This document shows positions 52,502 to 64,000 of a DNA stretch of 64,000 bases, piece after piece. Origin of the DNA: Corbicula japonica (taxonomy: Eukaryota; Mollusca; Bivalvia; Venerida; Cyrenidae); assembly GCA_038501625.1 (NCBI GenBank), contig JAZAYU010000005.1, positions 1,240,001 to 1,304,000 on the forward strand, given 5' to 3'. The position numbers were made by a program, and so were the translations under genes. A model generated the notes under the pieces. That model saw nothing but the letters and a program-made list of their open reading frames with translations, was not told where the DNA came from and searched no databases. The number at the start of each line of letters is the position of its first letter. Within the stretch, counting starts at the first letter, position 1.

Positions 52502-54519
52502 CTATATACACGGTGACAAATCAGGACGGTGCCTCATTGTACGAATTGCGTTTCGTGTTGCCTCGTTGTCCCTTACAACGGCGCCTAGACGTTACTATCT
52601 CACGATGTGATCAATTTCGGGACAAAAAACTCCCTTTTATACAATATAAGTTGAAAAAATCTCAATGTCACGGAACTTCAACCGTGTTACTTGTTGCTGC
52701 ACATGCCATTTCATGTCAATAAATTTCGTGGTAGTTGTGATAAGTAGAAAAAAGATAGTCACTACTTTACAAAATGCACTGGATCTCGCCGAAACTGTCG
52801 ATTTTTACTGATAATGTAATAGCTTTTATGATTTGGAGTTGTGAGAATATAATTTGAGTCAGTTCTCTGTCTGCAAGTTAGCAAAAATAGTGGTTGGTGC
52901 ATTAAACACTGGTTTATTCATTCAGAAAGATCAACGCTTGCTTTTTTCTAGAAACGGCGCCTGTTGATGTAGAAGCTGTATAATTGATTTTCAGACAACG
53001 GTTGCCTATGTGCCTAAAATACAAACTTTTAGGCACCTTTTTTCTTCGATATATTGTTACCTGGTTCGATAACGCCAATAATAATCATTCTGATTTTAAA
53101 TATTTAAATGGAAGAAATGTTCAGCACCGGGGGTACGCCCCCCACCCCTCCCCCCACCCCCCGGCGCGGACAACGATTAAAAGGGCAGTTAAGTGGTATA
53201 CATATTTCATTATAAGCATAAGTTCTGTTATTATTAAAGTGTCACGAGGTCTGATATCGCTTTGAAATAATATCTCGGCTTTGAACCTCTAAATTTCATT
53301 TATTAGAAACAAAAAATGAACATTTGACATTTAATCATCCGAATTGTGAGAAAATGTGTTATATGTGATAGATGTGACATTGTTTAAAGAATTCTAACTT
53401 TTTGGAGACCTCTGGGGAGGGGTTTGAGTTCAGTTATTCCACCGTAGACAGCGTTAAGCTGTTTATTTGGTCTACTTTTAGTAATCCGAAAATCATTATT
53501 ATCCAGCTTTCAGAATGAAAAGCGTAGAGACCGACGCGGGCATTCGCGGTTCTCTAATTAAAACAACAACAAAAACTCGATTTTCTCCCTTTACAAAAGC
53601 TGGTTTAGATATTTTAACCCAGCAAAAAGATTTCATCTTTAATATTGTACACCTGAAATGCGTTAATCCAATCACCGGTTACCAGTTAATTGCCTCGTTC
53701 TCACTTGATACGAACTTTATTGTTTTTGTTTTTTTTCAAAAACAAAATATACGCACTTCAGAAATGTGATTCGCTATTTAAAGGGGCCTTATCTAAAGAA
53801 GCACGTGACTCCTGTTTTTTGTAGTTCAAACGTTTTCTGTTTCTTTAGTTTAAACTAACTAGTGTGAATCTTGCGACCGAGAAAACTGTTTCTTTGTAAA
53901 ATGATGTACTTGAAGGAGATGCAGAAGGAAATTCAGTATGGCCTCAGAATCCAAAAAATAGCAGAATACAAATCATAGTCTCCGCATTTTAACAACAATA
54001 CTGTAAACGGTTTTGGCACAATAAGGAACCGGTGCCATGTATCAACAGGGACCGGTCCTTCATAAAAGATTTTTTAAACACTTTTCAATTGATATACCAT
54101 ATTAATTTGGTGTTTTTATGTGTCGATGTCAAGACTGTTTTACACTAGTGAACCATCGGAAATGAAATGGACGAGTCCAGTTGTTTAAAATCGTTAAAAC
54201 CTCCATTGTAAATTACTCACATCAAAATCTAATACAAGTGGGTCAATACACATCGACAAAAACAAGCTTTTGTGAAACAATCAATGTTCTTCTGTTTTCT
54301 TTAGTACTTGAAACCGGTAAAGAAAACGATAACATGTTCCGTCACATTTTTCTTTTAAATCAAAGTAACGATGGAAAAACGAAATTAATGATTTTGCAAT
54401 AAATGTTACATACAATTTTGATAAAAAGCTTACGAGGCGCCGTTGTAAGGGACATCAAGGCAACACGAAACGCAATTCGCACAACAAGGCACCGTCCTGA
54501 TTCGTCACCGTGATATAGC
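52502..54519. mobile_element. ~2-kb TIR element next to the TRIM-like gene's start
   Basis: Inverted ends of about 80 bp: 'cggtgacaaatcaggacggt' ... 'cccttacaacggcgcct' on the left and the complement on the right. The middle has no transposase I recognise. It contains a C-rich stretch at 53128-53166. It starts 140 bp upstream of the TRIM-like ATG, so it could supply or disrupt its promoter. Confidence 0.75.
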
Positions 54520-54736
54520 TTTATCATTTAAACATTGTACTATTTGACCTGTTTATCCGTAGTCAAGTGTGCAGCCATTGATTATAAAGTTCAATATATT
54601 TTCTTATTTACATTTCTATTTAAGCTAAATATCTGAACACACATTACATTGTTATTAAAGCACCTGCGACAGTTTAATATAAGAGGACATTCATATATTG
54701 ATATATCAATGGGTTTATCTGTCCATAATAAATATA

Positions 54737-54993
54737 TACTCAACAAAAAAAGAAACCTGACACTGTAACTTTGAATAAGTATGAGGTGCATATCCAAAAT
54801 CTATATATTTTTGCACCATCCAAAAGAAAATAACCACTGAATCACTTGTTTCATGCACCAAAAATATCAAAATGCATAATTAAGTTCAAAACATGCACAA
54901 TTTTTATAACATACCACAATTCAATTAGCTTTAAATCTGATTCCAGGAAAATACACCAAATATAAAGTGTCAGGTTTCTATTTTTGTTGAGTA
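54737..54993. mobile_element. Tc1/mariner MITE (TACTCAACAAAAA ends)
   Basis: Ends TACTCAACAAAAA..AGAAACCTGACACT are inverted at 54963-54993, flanked by TA. 257 bp, non-coding. Confidence 0.85.
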
Positions 54994-55224
54994 TATTAAC
55001 AATGTTACCATACCTTGAATGTAGTGGTTAATACATGTACTACTTGTACTGTTGTATTAACATTTAGGACAATTGGAGATGCGTTGTATAGTCCGATTTT
55101 ACGCATTAAGCCGTGAATGTACTTTTGTATTTATAGATTTTTGGAATATTCCACAAAATAGGGATGTTAGATATTCCAATCATAGCTCATTATGTTGAAA
55201 TTGTACTGCTCTATAACAAAGGTT

Positions 55225-55302
55225 TTATGGCCGTGGCAGTAACGCTACTGATTTCTGGTTATATGACATAACGGTTGTGTGTTCGAATCCCATGAGGAGA
55301 TT
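55225..55302 (+). pseudogene. tRNA-like fragment
   Basis: A box B-like GTTCGAATCCC follows 'tggttatatgacataacg', a plausible anticodon arm. The D arm lacks a good box A and the acceptor stem does not pair. Confidence 0.4.
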
Positions 55303-55762
55303 TCCTTTTTTGTTTTTAATGTCATTTTTTCAATACATTCATGTAGACACCGACAAAAATGACATTAAACCATACAAATTTCGAGTAAGCTTTCATCAAA
55401 CGAGTTGATAAAATATCGCGATCGATGCTTACTCAAAACACAGTTTTGGGGCGATGCAAAACATTGGACAAAGTGGTTTTGAATTATGTAAATTATAAAA
55501 GAAAGAGAATGTAACAACACGTGTTTAAAGAACGCCAGGATTCACAATTGTCAACGCTACTTTGGTACGGAGGTGTATGGGGTTAGGGCAAGCTGCTCAA
55601 CAAAAATAATTATATTGTTAAGAATGGAATTAACATGAACAACATTAAAAGGGGGTTGCAAAATATAAAGATAAAACAGCTCAATACTATTAAAAATAAG
55701 ATCATAAGAACTAAATTAAAATTATAGAAAGGAAATGAAAGACAAATATATAATGTTACTTT

Positions 55763-55833
55763 TATTGGATTCGAACATGCATTGTTTTGCTTCATAGCCC
55801 GATATCTTATCCACTGAGCTATTGCGTCGTGAC
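55763..55833 (-). pseudogene. tRNA-like fragment
   Basis: On the minus strand a strong box A (TAGCTCAGTGGATAAG) and a box B (GTTCGAATCC) stand at tRNA spacing. The anticodon stem and acceptor stem are broken, so it is a relic or SINE head. Confidence 0.5.
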
Positions 55834-56623
55834 TAAATATCTACTTCTTTGAACAGGTTTTACTGTCATATAAGTAAAGTAATTTAACGGTAAGTCTGTA
55901 AAATGACGCACTTTACCTATTTAGTATTAAAACAGTGGACTTATCCGAAAGGTCACAGCTCAGGGGTCAAAATCGAACTATAGTAGGTTTATTATGACCT
56001 TGTTATCTCTATCAGTAACAACTTGTAGTATACAGCTAAATCGACCTATTTATCTTAAAGTTGCCTATTCAACGTTCAGAATGGAATACAGATTTTCTTC
56101 TGTTGATACTATGTTGATATTTAAAAACACATTATATTTGTTTATATACGCAACCATGCACCATTAAATAAAAATATACCCAGTAGTTTACAAGGGACTG
56201 AAAACTGAAACTTTTTTATTTGATAAAACGCCTATTTTTATACAGTATTATATTTAATGGCGTTGTACAATACCTAATAAAATCAAAGTGAGACATCCAC
56301 TTAAATATAATAAAAATAATACAGAAAATTAAGCTTTGCACCAAGTAAAATTTCACAAAATCTAAGATGTCAAAACAATAAAAAAATACAAGTATATGCA
56401 CAGCAGTAAAAGTTCTTTAATTTTTAAAAGTACACGTACTTCTTCATTTTAAAACAGTGAATTAAAATTGCGGAGGTAAAATGTCTTTAATCGCTTCTTA
56501 AAAACATTTAGGATTCTGATTGTCGCACATCTAATGGCCGACTGATCTATTGCACTGGGTCGACGGTACAGAAACTTTGAACACTGAACGTTTTTCTTTT
56601 ATTAAACGGAATGTTATATAATG

Positions 56624-57005
56624 TCAACAATTTGGAGATCTTAAACCCGTTCTTCCTGAAACATGCTTTGTCAGTAGTTCTGTTAGGTAGACAGGCGCAT
56701 TACCAATGTGACAGTTGTACATGAAACATGATATTTCAAAATTTATCATAGCTTTGATAGGGAGCCAGTGTAGGTCATACAGAGCTTGTGATGAACTGTC
56801 AAATTTGCTGCGGCCGAGAACAAGTTTTGCGCACATGTTTTGAATGCGTTGCATTTTGCGTAGTTCAGAATCTGCTATGCCATACAAAATGACGTTACAG
56901 TAGTCAAGATGGGATATTACAAACGATATTAGAAGAGTTTCTGTAGCAGCTTTCGTACGGTACTTTCGCACAATTCTAAGATAGTTAAGGGACTGGAATC
57001 TAGTA
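56624..57005 (-). pseudogene. LINE reverse-transcriptase C-terminal fragment (CR1/Rex-like)
   Basis: The frame has the post-catalytic thumb block typical of CR1/Jockey/Rex LINEs: SHLDYCNVILYG, then RIQNMCAKLVLG and LHWLPIKAMINFEI. It ends in a stop at the usual C-terminal region. The catalytic part with YADD is absent, so this is a 5'-truncated copy. The frame appears open back to about 57000. Confidence 0.8.
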
Positions 57006-57584
57006 GTCTGGATTACCTGCCCCCTAGAAAGTAGGGAACCAGACTAGGAATCTAGTTTATTTTAAATTCCCGGTAATACCAATACACATTTAAAGTTTTC
57101 GTTTGATTTTTTTTTGAAATAATAATGTACTCAAATTGTTTGAAAGCAATATAAATGCGGAAAAAAATAAAATAATTTAAGTATTTAGCATTCCGGTGCA
57201 TGTTTGCATCAAATAAGGTTTACTTATGTGTTATTCGTATAAAATACCTTCAAACAAAACAATTAATTCAATGTACAGACTTTCTGAACTGTTTCATTAG
57301 TATGCATTGAATACTTGCTATAATGTGTCTCTGATGTTCCATAACTTAAGCAAACACCCTCTCCAGATGTCAATATACTGCATCGGTTGTATAGAAAACA
57401 CGATATCAGTTATAAGTGCTCTAATGTTGCAGCAGGCGTCAATGTAAATTTTTATGCAGTTCTAAGACTTATAGCATAACCACATCAACTCAAGGACTCC
57501 GCAAAACTTTTAACAAAAGGCCATCTCGATAAATAAGAGCCATGACTCGTACTGAAGATCAAACACTGTGCAAAAACATATTGC
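57006..57584. other. intergenic, nothing recognised
   Basis: AT-rich sequence between LINE and Gypsy remnants. No exon or repeat end seen. Confidence 0.4.
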
Positions 57585-58330
57585 GTCAGTAGGTTAAAAC
57601 TCGATAAGTAAAAACTCGTAAATCTCCTCAATAGGTCAGATTGTCCATCCAATATAATTGAATATTGGAATCATAGAGATGAACTTTCCGTCGGAGAAAA
57701 CATTATTTTTCGAGGTCAGAAAATCGTAATACCATCTGCCCTTAGGCAAGAAATGATAGAAGCCGTTCATATTGGTCACATGGGAACTGAAAAATGTCTG
57801 CAACGCGCACGTGATATTATGTTTTGGCAGAAAATGACATCAGAAATTACTGATTTTGTATTAAAATGTGATGTTTGTTTAAAACACAGAAACACAAATA
57901 CAAAAGAGCCATTGAAATATCACGAAGTCCCAGACAGACCATGGCAAGTTGTTGCAACAGATGTTTTCAATTGGGAAAACAATGACTATTTGGTCACTAT
58001 AGACTACTTCAGTCGCTATTTTGAAGTTGACTTACTGACAGACTGCAAGAGCATTTCCATCATAAGGAAGCTCAAAGTTATATTTAATTTCAGATAATGC
58101 GAAATACTACGACAGTGAAACTTTCGCAAAGTTTGCAAAAGACTGGAATGTAGAACATGTGACAAGCAGTCCTTTGTTCAGTCAAAGCAATGGACTTGTT
58201 GAAAAGACTGTACAGACAGTTAAACGCATATTCAAGAAAGCAAAGGACAGTAAAACCGACCCATATATTGCTATTCTTGAATACAGAACAACACCCTTAA
58301 AGTGTGGTAAATCACTTTCTCACTTACTAG

Positions 58331-59250
58331 ACAGAAAAATCTCTGTTTTTAGCCGTGTGAGATTTCCTTATCTCACACGGCCTTATCTAACACTCCGCGT
58401 GCTCGCGTACTTTCGTATTATTGCGCACCATATTAATTTAGCACTTTCATTATTGATTTAGTCATGATGCTTATTTCTACGTCATCTAAATTTGTAATGT
58501 GACGTAATTTAACGAATGTTTACTTTTTCAAATAGAACAATCTGTTGAATTTGTTTTATCAGGATTTTGTTCAAAATTCATTTGGAAAGGATACACTCGG
58601 AGGTTGCTAAATTCTTAACGCTGGAACTTGGAAGTGTTTGTCGTGGTACGAGTCTGAAATTGCTGCTTTTTAAAGTGTTTCATTCTTATACCGCTGTTGC
58701 GAGCTTCGTTAAACATCAGGATCTATGAAAAAAGTGAATGGAAAATAAAATAGGAAACACTGCTGTTTAATCGTGATATTTCAACTGGTATGTACAATTC
58801 AATTTTTTTGAATTTTGAATTTGACGAAATCACGGTAACCTTAAAAATCGCAGATCCGTTATCCGTTTTCAACGGATGAACCAGCTGTTTTCATGCAATG
58901 AAAAAACGATTCTTTTCCTTTCTTTTATTTGTAACGATATTTTTGAAGGCCGACATGTTAGGGGTGTTGACAGGACTGTATTCGTGGCTGATTTACCGTT
59001 CCTACGCGAAAGAAATAGTTCTCTAAAATTCTTGCGTTTTTTTTTATTTTAAAGAATTTTGTTTGAATCTTTAAGAAGTAAGTGAGAAAAATAATCAATC
59101 ATTGGTATTCGGCGAAGATCGCGGTATCTCAACCCTCGGGCAATGCTTTCCAGACGGAAACTCGGCACAGCCTCGTTTCCGTCTGGAAAGCATTACCCTC
59201 GGGGTGAGATACCTTGATCTTCGCCGAATAACAATGATAGATTCTCTTTA
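58331..59250. mobile_element. insertion inside the Gypsy integrase, with two hairpins
   Basis: The interrupted frame resumes at 'ttactgatgggcagacg', and 'ttact' stands on both sides, a possible 5-bp target duplication. The insert begins near a 12-bp stem hairpin (AGCCGTGTGAGAT...ATCTCACACGGC, 58351-58382) and ends just after the palindrome at 59098-59239. Its class is unknown. Confidence 0.6.
59098..59239. repeat. ~140-bp near-perfect palindrome
   Basis: Arms of about 62 bp ('gcaatgctttccagacggaa' and its complement) around a short loop 'ctcggcacagcctcg'. Same design as 29610-29752. Confidence 0.8.
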
Positions 59251-60059
59251 TCTCAGTTACTGATGGGCAGACGATTAAGATCTGTTATACCCTCAACTAA
59301 CGAACAACTTTTGCCACAACAAATTGACATAAGACATCAGACGGAAGTTAACAGAAAATCACGAAACACAAAAGAAATAATATGACAGACAATCTAAACC
59401 ATTAAAATCTCTACAAGTTGGAGATAAGGTCCGAGTTCAATTTGACAAGCAGTGGAAACCGGGAACTGTGATTAACACACATTCCGACCGATCTTACATC
59501 GTGAGAACAAATGAAGGTGGAATTTACCGCCGCAACAGAAAATTCTTACATAAGACCAAAGATCAGAATGACCCTCAATTACCATTAGAAAATCTTAACT
59601 GCTTTATTCCCAAAGAAACTACTGATAATACTCCTCAGGTACCACAAGTTTCAGGAAATGATCAAGCCCTTCCATCTGAACAACCTCGTGAGAACGTTTA
59701 TATTACTAGGTCAGGTCGATCTGTAATTCCCAACAAATTTCTCAATGACCCCATGTGGCAAAAGTAAACTGATGTGTGAGATAATGAATATATCTGTTTG
59801 CACTTGATACTATATAACAAACACTTAAGACGTTTAAGTGCATCACTGTAAATATATACTTCAATTATTTGAACATGATTGGTAGCAATTAATGGTGTTA
59901 TTAGTTTAGATGATATGCAATCTTTATGCATAGTTAGAAATGATTAATTTCTTTCAGGTTTTATTTTAATAATGAATTTAAAAACACTCTGAAAGAAAAC
60001 AATTAGATGTTTCAATTTTATAAAATGTATCTCTACATTTAATTTCTAAACCAGGGAGA

Positions 60060-60282
60060 TGTAACATTTAGTAAATGTATTGCTTTTCTAAAGCAAGTCT
60101 ATCTTCCCAGAATTCCTAGTAGATCTAATAGATTAAACATCCGCCCAAAGCATACATTGACCACTTGATATTATACACTTGTTGCTTGTAAATAAAGGAG
60201 TCAAGACACACCTTGTGTTAGTAGTTTTATTTACTAGACTTCTAGAGTTGAATGTCACCACTCGCAACCAGACAATAATACA
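60060..60282 (+). repeat. putative Gypsy 3' LTR
   Basis: Follows a purine tract 'ccagggaga', starts TGTAACA and contains AATAAA (60193). It plausibly ends in CA near 60282. No second copy is in the window, so the end is a guess. Confidence 0.5.
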
Positions 60283-60354
60283 ATCTCCTTTAAACATAAA
60301 TAAAATAACTAGTTTAACTGATGGCGCGGTATAAATCTTAAGTCACTTTTTATA

Positions 60355-60428
60355 AGCGCGTCGGAGATTTCAGTCGGGAACCCTAATAAGCGAGAGGTCC
60401 TTAGTTCGAGTCCCTGTACGGCAGATTT
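60355..60428 (+). pseudogene. tRNA-like fragment
   Basis: A box B-like GTTCGAGTCCC lies near 60407 with a variable-arm-like 'gcgagaggtcc' before it. Box A is poor and the acceptor stem is not convincing. Confidence 0.4.
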
Positions 60429-61600
60429 AAATTTCTCTAGCCCTATGATATTTGTCGCTAACGGGTGACAGGTTCATCCAAACGACTGTAATAGCAAAGA
60501 AATACAAAATTCGATAATTCGTATTAATTAGCGCATGTCGAGTTACGAATTTAGCCACTATCTTGGAATAAGTTGTTATTTGCCCTGCCCCATCGGTTCC
60601 CGTATTTCAACCACATCGGTTCCTGTTATTTCGCCTTAACTTATGCTTGTTTATTTCCGTCAGTTTTGGAAATTGTTGATAGTGTGCTTATATATTTCAA
60701 GCAGTTTTTCGTCCCATCTGGATTATGCAAGGGGTCTAACCTAAAGTAAGAAGATCGATGCTTTAAGACGGCCATTTCATGGAGAGTGGTGTCAATTGGT
60801 GATAAAACAGCATTGTTTTGTTTACATCGACCACTAATTCAGTAAAGTAAGTACATTTTCGTGTATTATAGGTATTGTGTATGAGATAACCACCTAGCCG
60901 CTTGTTTCAGACATCTGCTTTTGGTCCGTTTTTGTCTGTCCATGAAGTGGTTGAAGCGTGAAAGAAGGGATAGCGACATAGGGGTCCAAACTCTGCAATG
61001 TCTGCAGACTGATTTTGGGAGCTTTAGAGAATTAGATTTCGCCTTGCTGTGTTTGCGGGGTGCGGCATACATTATTTAACACTTAAGAACGTTTCCTGTG
61101 CTAATAGGAGCCTCTGTGTTCATTTTTTTACATTTAAGACGATTTCATGGAGAACTGTCTCACTTTAGGACAATTTCATGGAGAGCTATAAATTTTGGAG
61201 AGGTTAGACACTGGTTAGTTTATCATGAACAGAAGTATATCTGTAATTTTTATTGTAATTGTACCATGTATTGAACATGATTATATTGGCAAGTCAAGAA
61301 CTGCACCCATTAAATGCAATGAGCACAATTAAGACCAGTATATCATTGCTTGTTAGGTATCCATGACTGTACTATACTTTAGTGCTTAAAACGGATTACG
61401 CGACACAATTTCACCTTAAGACATCCCATTTTAACGTATGCACCAGTCGAAAAGTCATATGAATCCACTCTCCCACCCCCACCCCTTGCCGGAATCACGG
61501 GCGGGAAAAGCCATGTTTAACCATTCGGATGTCTCGGCACTGCGAGGCAAGTGTGATGGTTTTGATTTAGCGCCAAAGTGTCCTTGATTTTTATTATTTA
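60429..61600. other. intergenic, nothing recognised
   Basis: No exon was recognised. Two related short pieces, 'gacgatttcatggagaact' and 'gacaatttcatggagagct', stand at about 61140-61185. Confidence 0.45.
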
Positions 61601-62823
61601 CACTAGTCAAAAGTTCTAAGTGCACACTTGATAAATGTTAATTTTTCCAATAATTTGATTGAATCTTTCAAAATAGTGTAAATTACAATGAAGAAGAATC
61701 AATATTTTATTAAAGCACACCAAAAATTTTAAGTCTGCTTAACCAGATTAAAAAAAATAATAATATTTTAGCTCACTTGTTCTCAGAAAGCAATTCTCAA
61801 GTTAATTATCATTGCATCGGCTATCATTTGTGATCGTTTTCTCATCTCTGTATAATTTAAATTTCATGCAGATTTAAAGGAAATACTGTAGTTTGCCATT
61901 CCATTGCACTGAAATAGCTTTCTGTAGCTTTGTAATGGTCTGCTGGGCACGATGAGCCAACACACTCAACTTTATTTTATCCATAACGTTTTTACAGGAT
62001 TTCAAGGAGAAAATTCCATTTTTCACACAATGTTTTGTGCCAAAAGTTTTTGAATTGTCTAGCAGTTTGGGATGATACAATTTTCTATTATAGATGTGTA
62101 ACAGCCTTTCCAAACGAAAAAAATGTATTCATTTCGATAAAATTGACCAGTTTTCGGATACGCCTTTTGACCGAATAAGCGTCATTTTCGAATAATTCGA
62201 TTTTGAAGTTTATTGAATTTCTATAAATTTTAGTTTTAAATTTTATTTATTGGACACTTATGCAACAAATGTTACACTAATTTTTTCGAGTTTACGTTGT
62301 TTTACGTAAATATTTAATGACGTAATTGAGTAACATCAGCGTTCAACGTAAGCAACGTAATCAATCTAGAAAATAATATCGTTTGATTTTCTTCTTAAAT
62401 TAATAAAATATGCAAAAATAAGGTATTTCTTTTGCATTTACGAAAACCGTCAATATTTGTTTACAACAAATTTGAAGTTGTGCCAGTGAAAAGAATTTTG
62501 ACGGCAATGTCGTTGTCTGCTGATGTCAACCGTTTCATGGTTACAATTTGTTGGTGTGTTTTTCGTGTTTGTCTTGAGTCGGTGAACATGTGAAAAACAA
62601 AAAAAGATTGTAAAAAAATAAATTTCGCTTGCCGCACGGGGATAATGCATAAAAAGCGTATGCCGACGTGGATGACGTAAAACGTAAAACATATGCACAG
62701 TTTTCAAAAAACTATTGTTGTTTGATCATTATTAACATTAAGTCAAACTTTCATTCAATTTGAATAAGTTTACTTTAAGATATTAAAAATTGAAAAGTGT
62801 GCACTTAGAACTTTTAACCAGTG
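61601..62823. mobile_element. 1.2-kb TIR element with TA target site
   Basis: Ends CACTAGTCAAAAGTTCTAAG and 'cttagaacttttaaccagtg' are inverted, continuing as 'tgcacactt'/'aagtgtgca', about 30 bp in all. They are flanked by TA (61599-61600 and 62824-62825). A 79-codon minus-strand frame at 61874-62113 might be a transposase remnant, but I see no catalytic motif. Confidence 0.75.
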
Positions 62824-64000
62824 TATTTAGCGGTAATTTTACCATCAGGCTGTTCCCACATGGTGGGTATTTTACAAGGTATCTGCTTGGGCCAAAAGCA
62901 AAGTGTCTGCTAGTCTGCAGGGTTACGATCCCCTGCCTTAAATACCATCTTCAGATATAATCAAGTTCTGATTAAAATCAATTTAATCAGATATTTTTAG
63001 TAGGTGCACTTAATCCCTACTGTTCCCAGTGTTATTGGCTTTTTTGCTGAAACTTTCAAAGTTTATATAATTTCCAATCGACCAGTATTTCGACATTGTG
63101 TTAAATTGACTACATGCAAAACATATTTATTATGATGATTTTAGTACACGCATTTGTTCTCCTCACCTTTTTTATTTTTATGTGGATGTATTCTTTTTAG
63201 GGATGGCAACGAATAGCAAAATTGTCATTAGAATATTTTGATGTACAAGTATTGTAATATTCGATAGTTATTTGTATTTGCGATCTCTTTGCTGGAGTAT
63301 GCCGTATGTGTCTGTCGAACAACACTTCCGGCTTAATAACGACTTTCCAATTATAATAACGTTTCACATCAGGTCATGCTAAAGTAAGATCAAATCTCGA
63401 TTTCTAACATTTAATGATCATGTGCTGTCCGCTTACTGATAAATAACATTAAGTTTCTATAAAAGAAGTCAGTGTACTTTCGTCGTCTTTTGTACGTGCA
63501 TTTACGGGACATAGTAATTTTATGGTGATACCGTTGTCGTCACGGCAGTTACGCATGTTGAATTGAGACGATAACTGCATTAAACTTTTAAGTTTCTAAC
63601 TATTGGAGGAAGCAGAATGAAATCCAAGTGTTGTTAGCATATTTAGCATTTCACTTGTTTGAGTTTGCACGTGACTGCAATACCGATCGGGATTGGATGC
63701 GCGTGATACTGATTATGCAAATTATCTTTATTATGACAATCATTTGATAGGGCTTTTTACCTTTTTAGCTTTACCCAATGGTAAAGTTTTGAATAAAAAA
63801 CATACACCGGCATTAGTGAATTCACACCTCATGGCAAAACTCTTTATTAAACACCGGTCCGTATTGTTATCAAGAAGCCCTGATAATTGATATTAATGGT
63901 CACTCAAACTGCCAATCACTGTTAATTGGTGGAAGTATATTGACTATGACACTTCTTATAATAACACCAGGTGTTTCTGTTCATTGTACATCGAATTTAG
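62824..64000. other. intergenic to window end, nothing recognised
   Basis: AT-rich. A 65-codon open frame at 63693-63890 has no family feature. Confidence 0.4.

Larger units (their letters stand above)
54994..56515. other. AT-rich intergenic sequence with two tRNA-like fragments
   Basis: No protein gene recognised. tRNA-like pieces sit at 55225-55302 (+) and 55763-55833 (-). A 'aatgtcatttttt..aaaaatgacatt' palindrome lies at about 55318-55366. Confidence 0.5.
57585..59767 (+). pseudogene. Gypsy-type LTR retrotransposon pol fragment (integrase), broken
   Basis: The readable part starts with the integrase zinc finger (H-x3-H then C-x2-C, 57768-57883) and the first catalytic Asp (VVATDVFNW). 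The second Asp (DNAKYY) and the Glu (NGLVEK) follow. Between LKVIF and DNAKYY about ten codons are missing and the frame shifts near 58095. An insertion of about 0.9 kb at about 58331-59250 then splits the gene before LLMGRRLRS. A further shift near 59375 precedes the C-terminal chromatin/DNA-binding part (VGDKVRVQF, GIYRRNRKFL, TRSGRSVIP), which ends at 59767. Protease, RT and RNase H are absent. It cannot make a working integrase as it stands. Confidence 0.85.

Noticed and set aside
53515..53769. 84-codon frame within the 52.5-54.5 kb TIR element
   Set aside because: No transposase or other domain recognised.

Overview
This is a 64-kb window of AT-rich, intron-rich, repeat-dense animal nuclear DNA. 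It is most likely from a bivalve mollusc. The evidence is split genes with GT-AG introns, an expanded cGAS-like/Mab-21 nucleotidyltransferase family, a B-box/coiled-coil/beta-propeller protein, Helitron-type elements with cores of about 160-170 bp tandem repeats (like the bivalve 'pearl' elements), a SINE with a CAAA tail, and many MITEs. The phylum is inferred from gene families and repeats; no species is claimed.

Layout. 1-5.9 kb (+): the last exons of acyloxyacyl hydrolase (AOAH), with a duplicated exon that carries the catalytic Asp-x-x-His. 7.1-9.3 kb (-): a cGAS-like/Mab-21 receptor gene. 10.3-16.7 kb: a Helitron-like element, a long inverted-repeat transposon and a 108-bp tandem array. 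17.4-36.3 kb (+): a complete 16-exon PRMT5 gene encoding 630 residues, its introns filled with MITEs, palindromes, a SINE and a Helitron with a large microsatellite. 40.6-42.7 kb (-): a second cGAS-like/Mab-21 paralogue. 46.25-48.08 kb (+): a full mariner transposon with an intron-containing, catalytically intact transposase. 48.4-52.4 kb (-): a RING-less TRIM-like gene whose intron holds a Helitron. 52.5-64 kb: transposon remnants only (long-TIR element, Tc1/mariner MITE, LINE 3' end, broken Gypsy element with an LTR, another TIR element) and tRNA-like sequences.

The genes do not form a pathway, but four of the five (AOAH, two cGAS-like proteins, the TRIM-like protein) belong to families linked to innate immunity. 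PRMT5 is a housekeeping gene between the two cGAS-like paralogues.

The most unusual signal is that exon ends have repeatedly been copied into minisatellites. In AOAH (after the second exon in the window and after the duplicated exon) and in PRMT5 (after exon 4 and after the stop codon) the tandem-repeat unit contains the exon's own 3' end, in three cases with the splice donor. This creates arrays of decoy donor sites. The AOAH duplicated exon pair looks mutually exclusive: the exons are 60 nt apart, joining both gives an immediate stop, and their differences over the conserved core are all synonymous.
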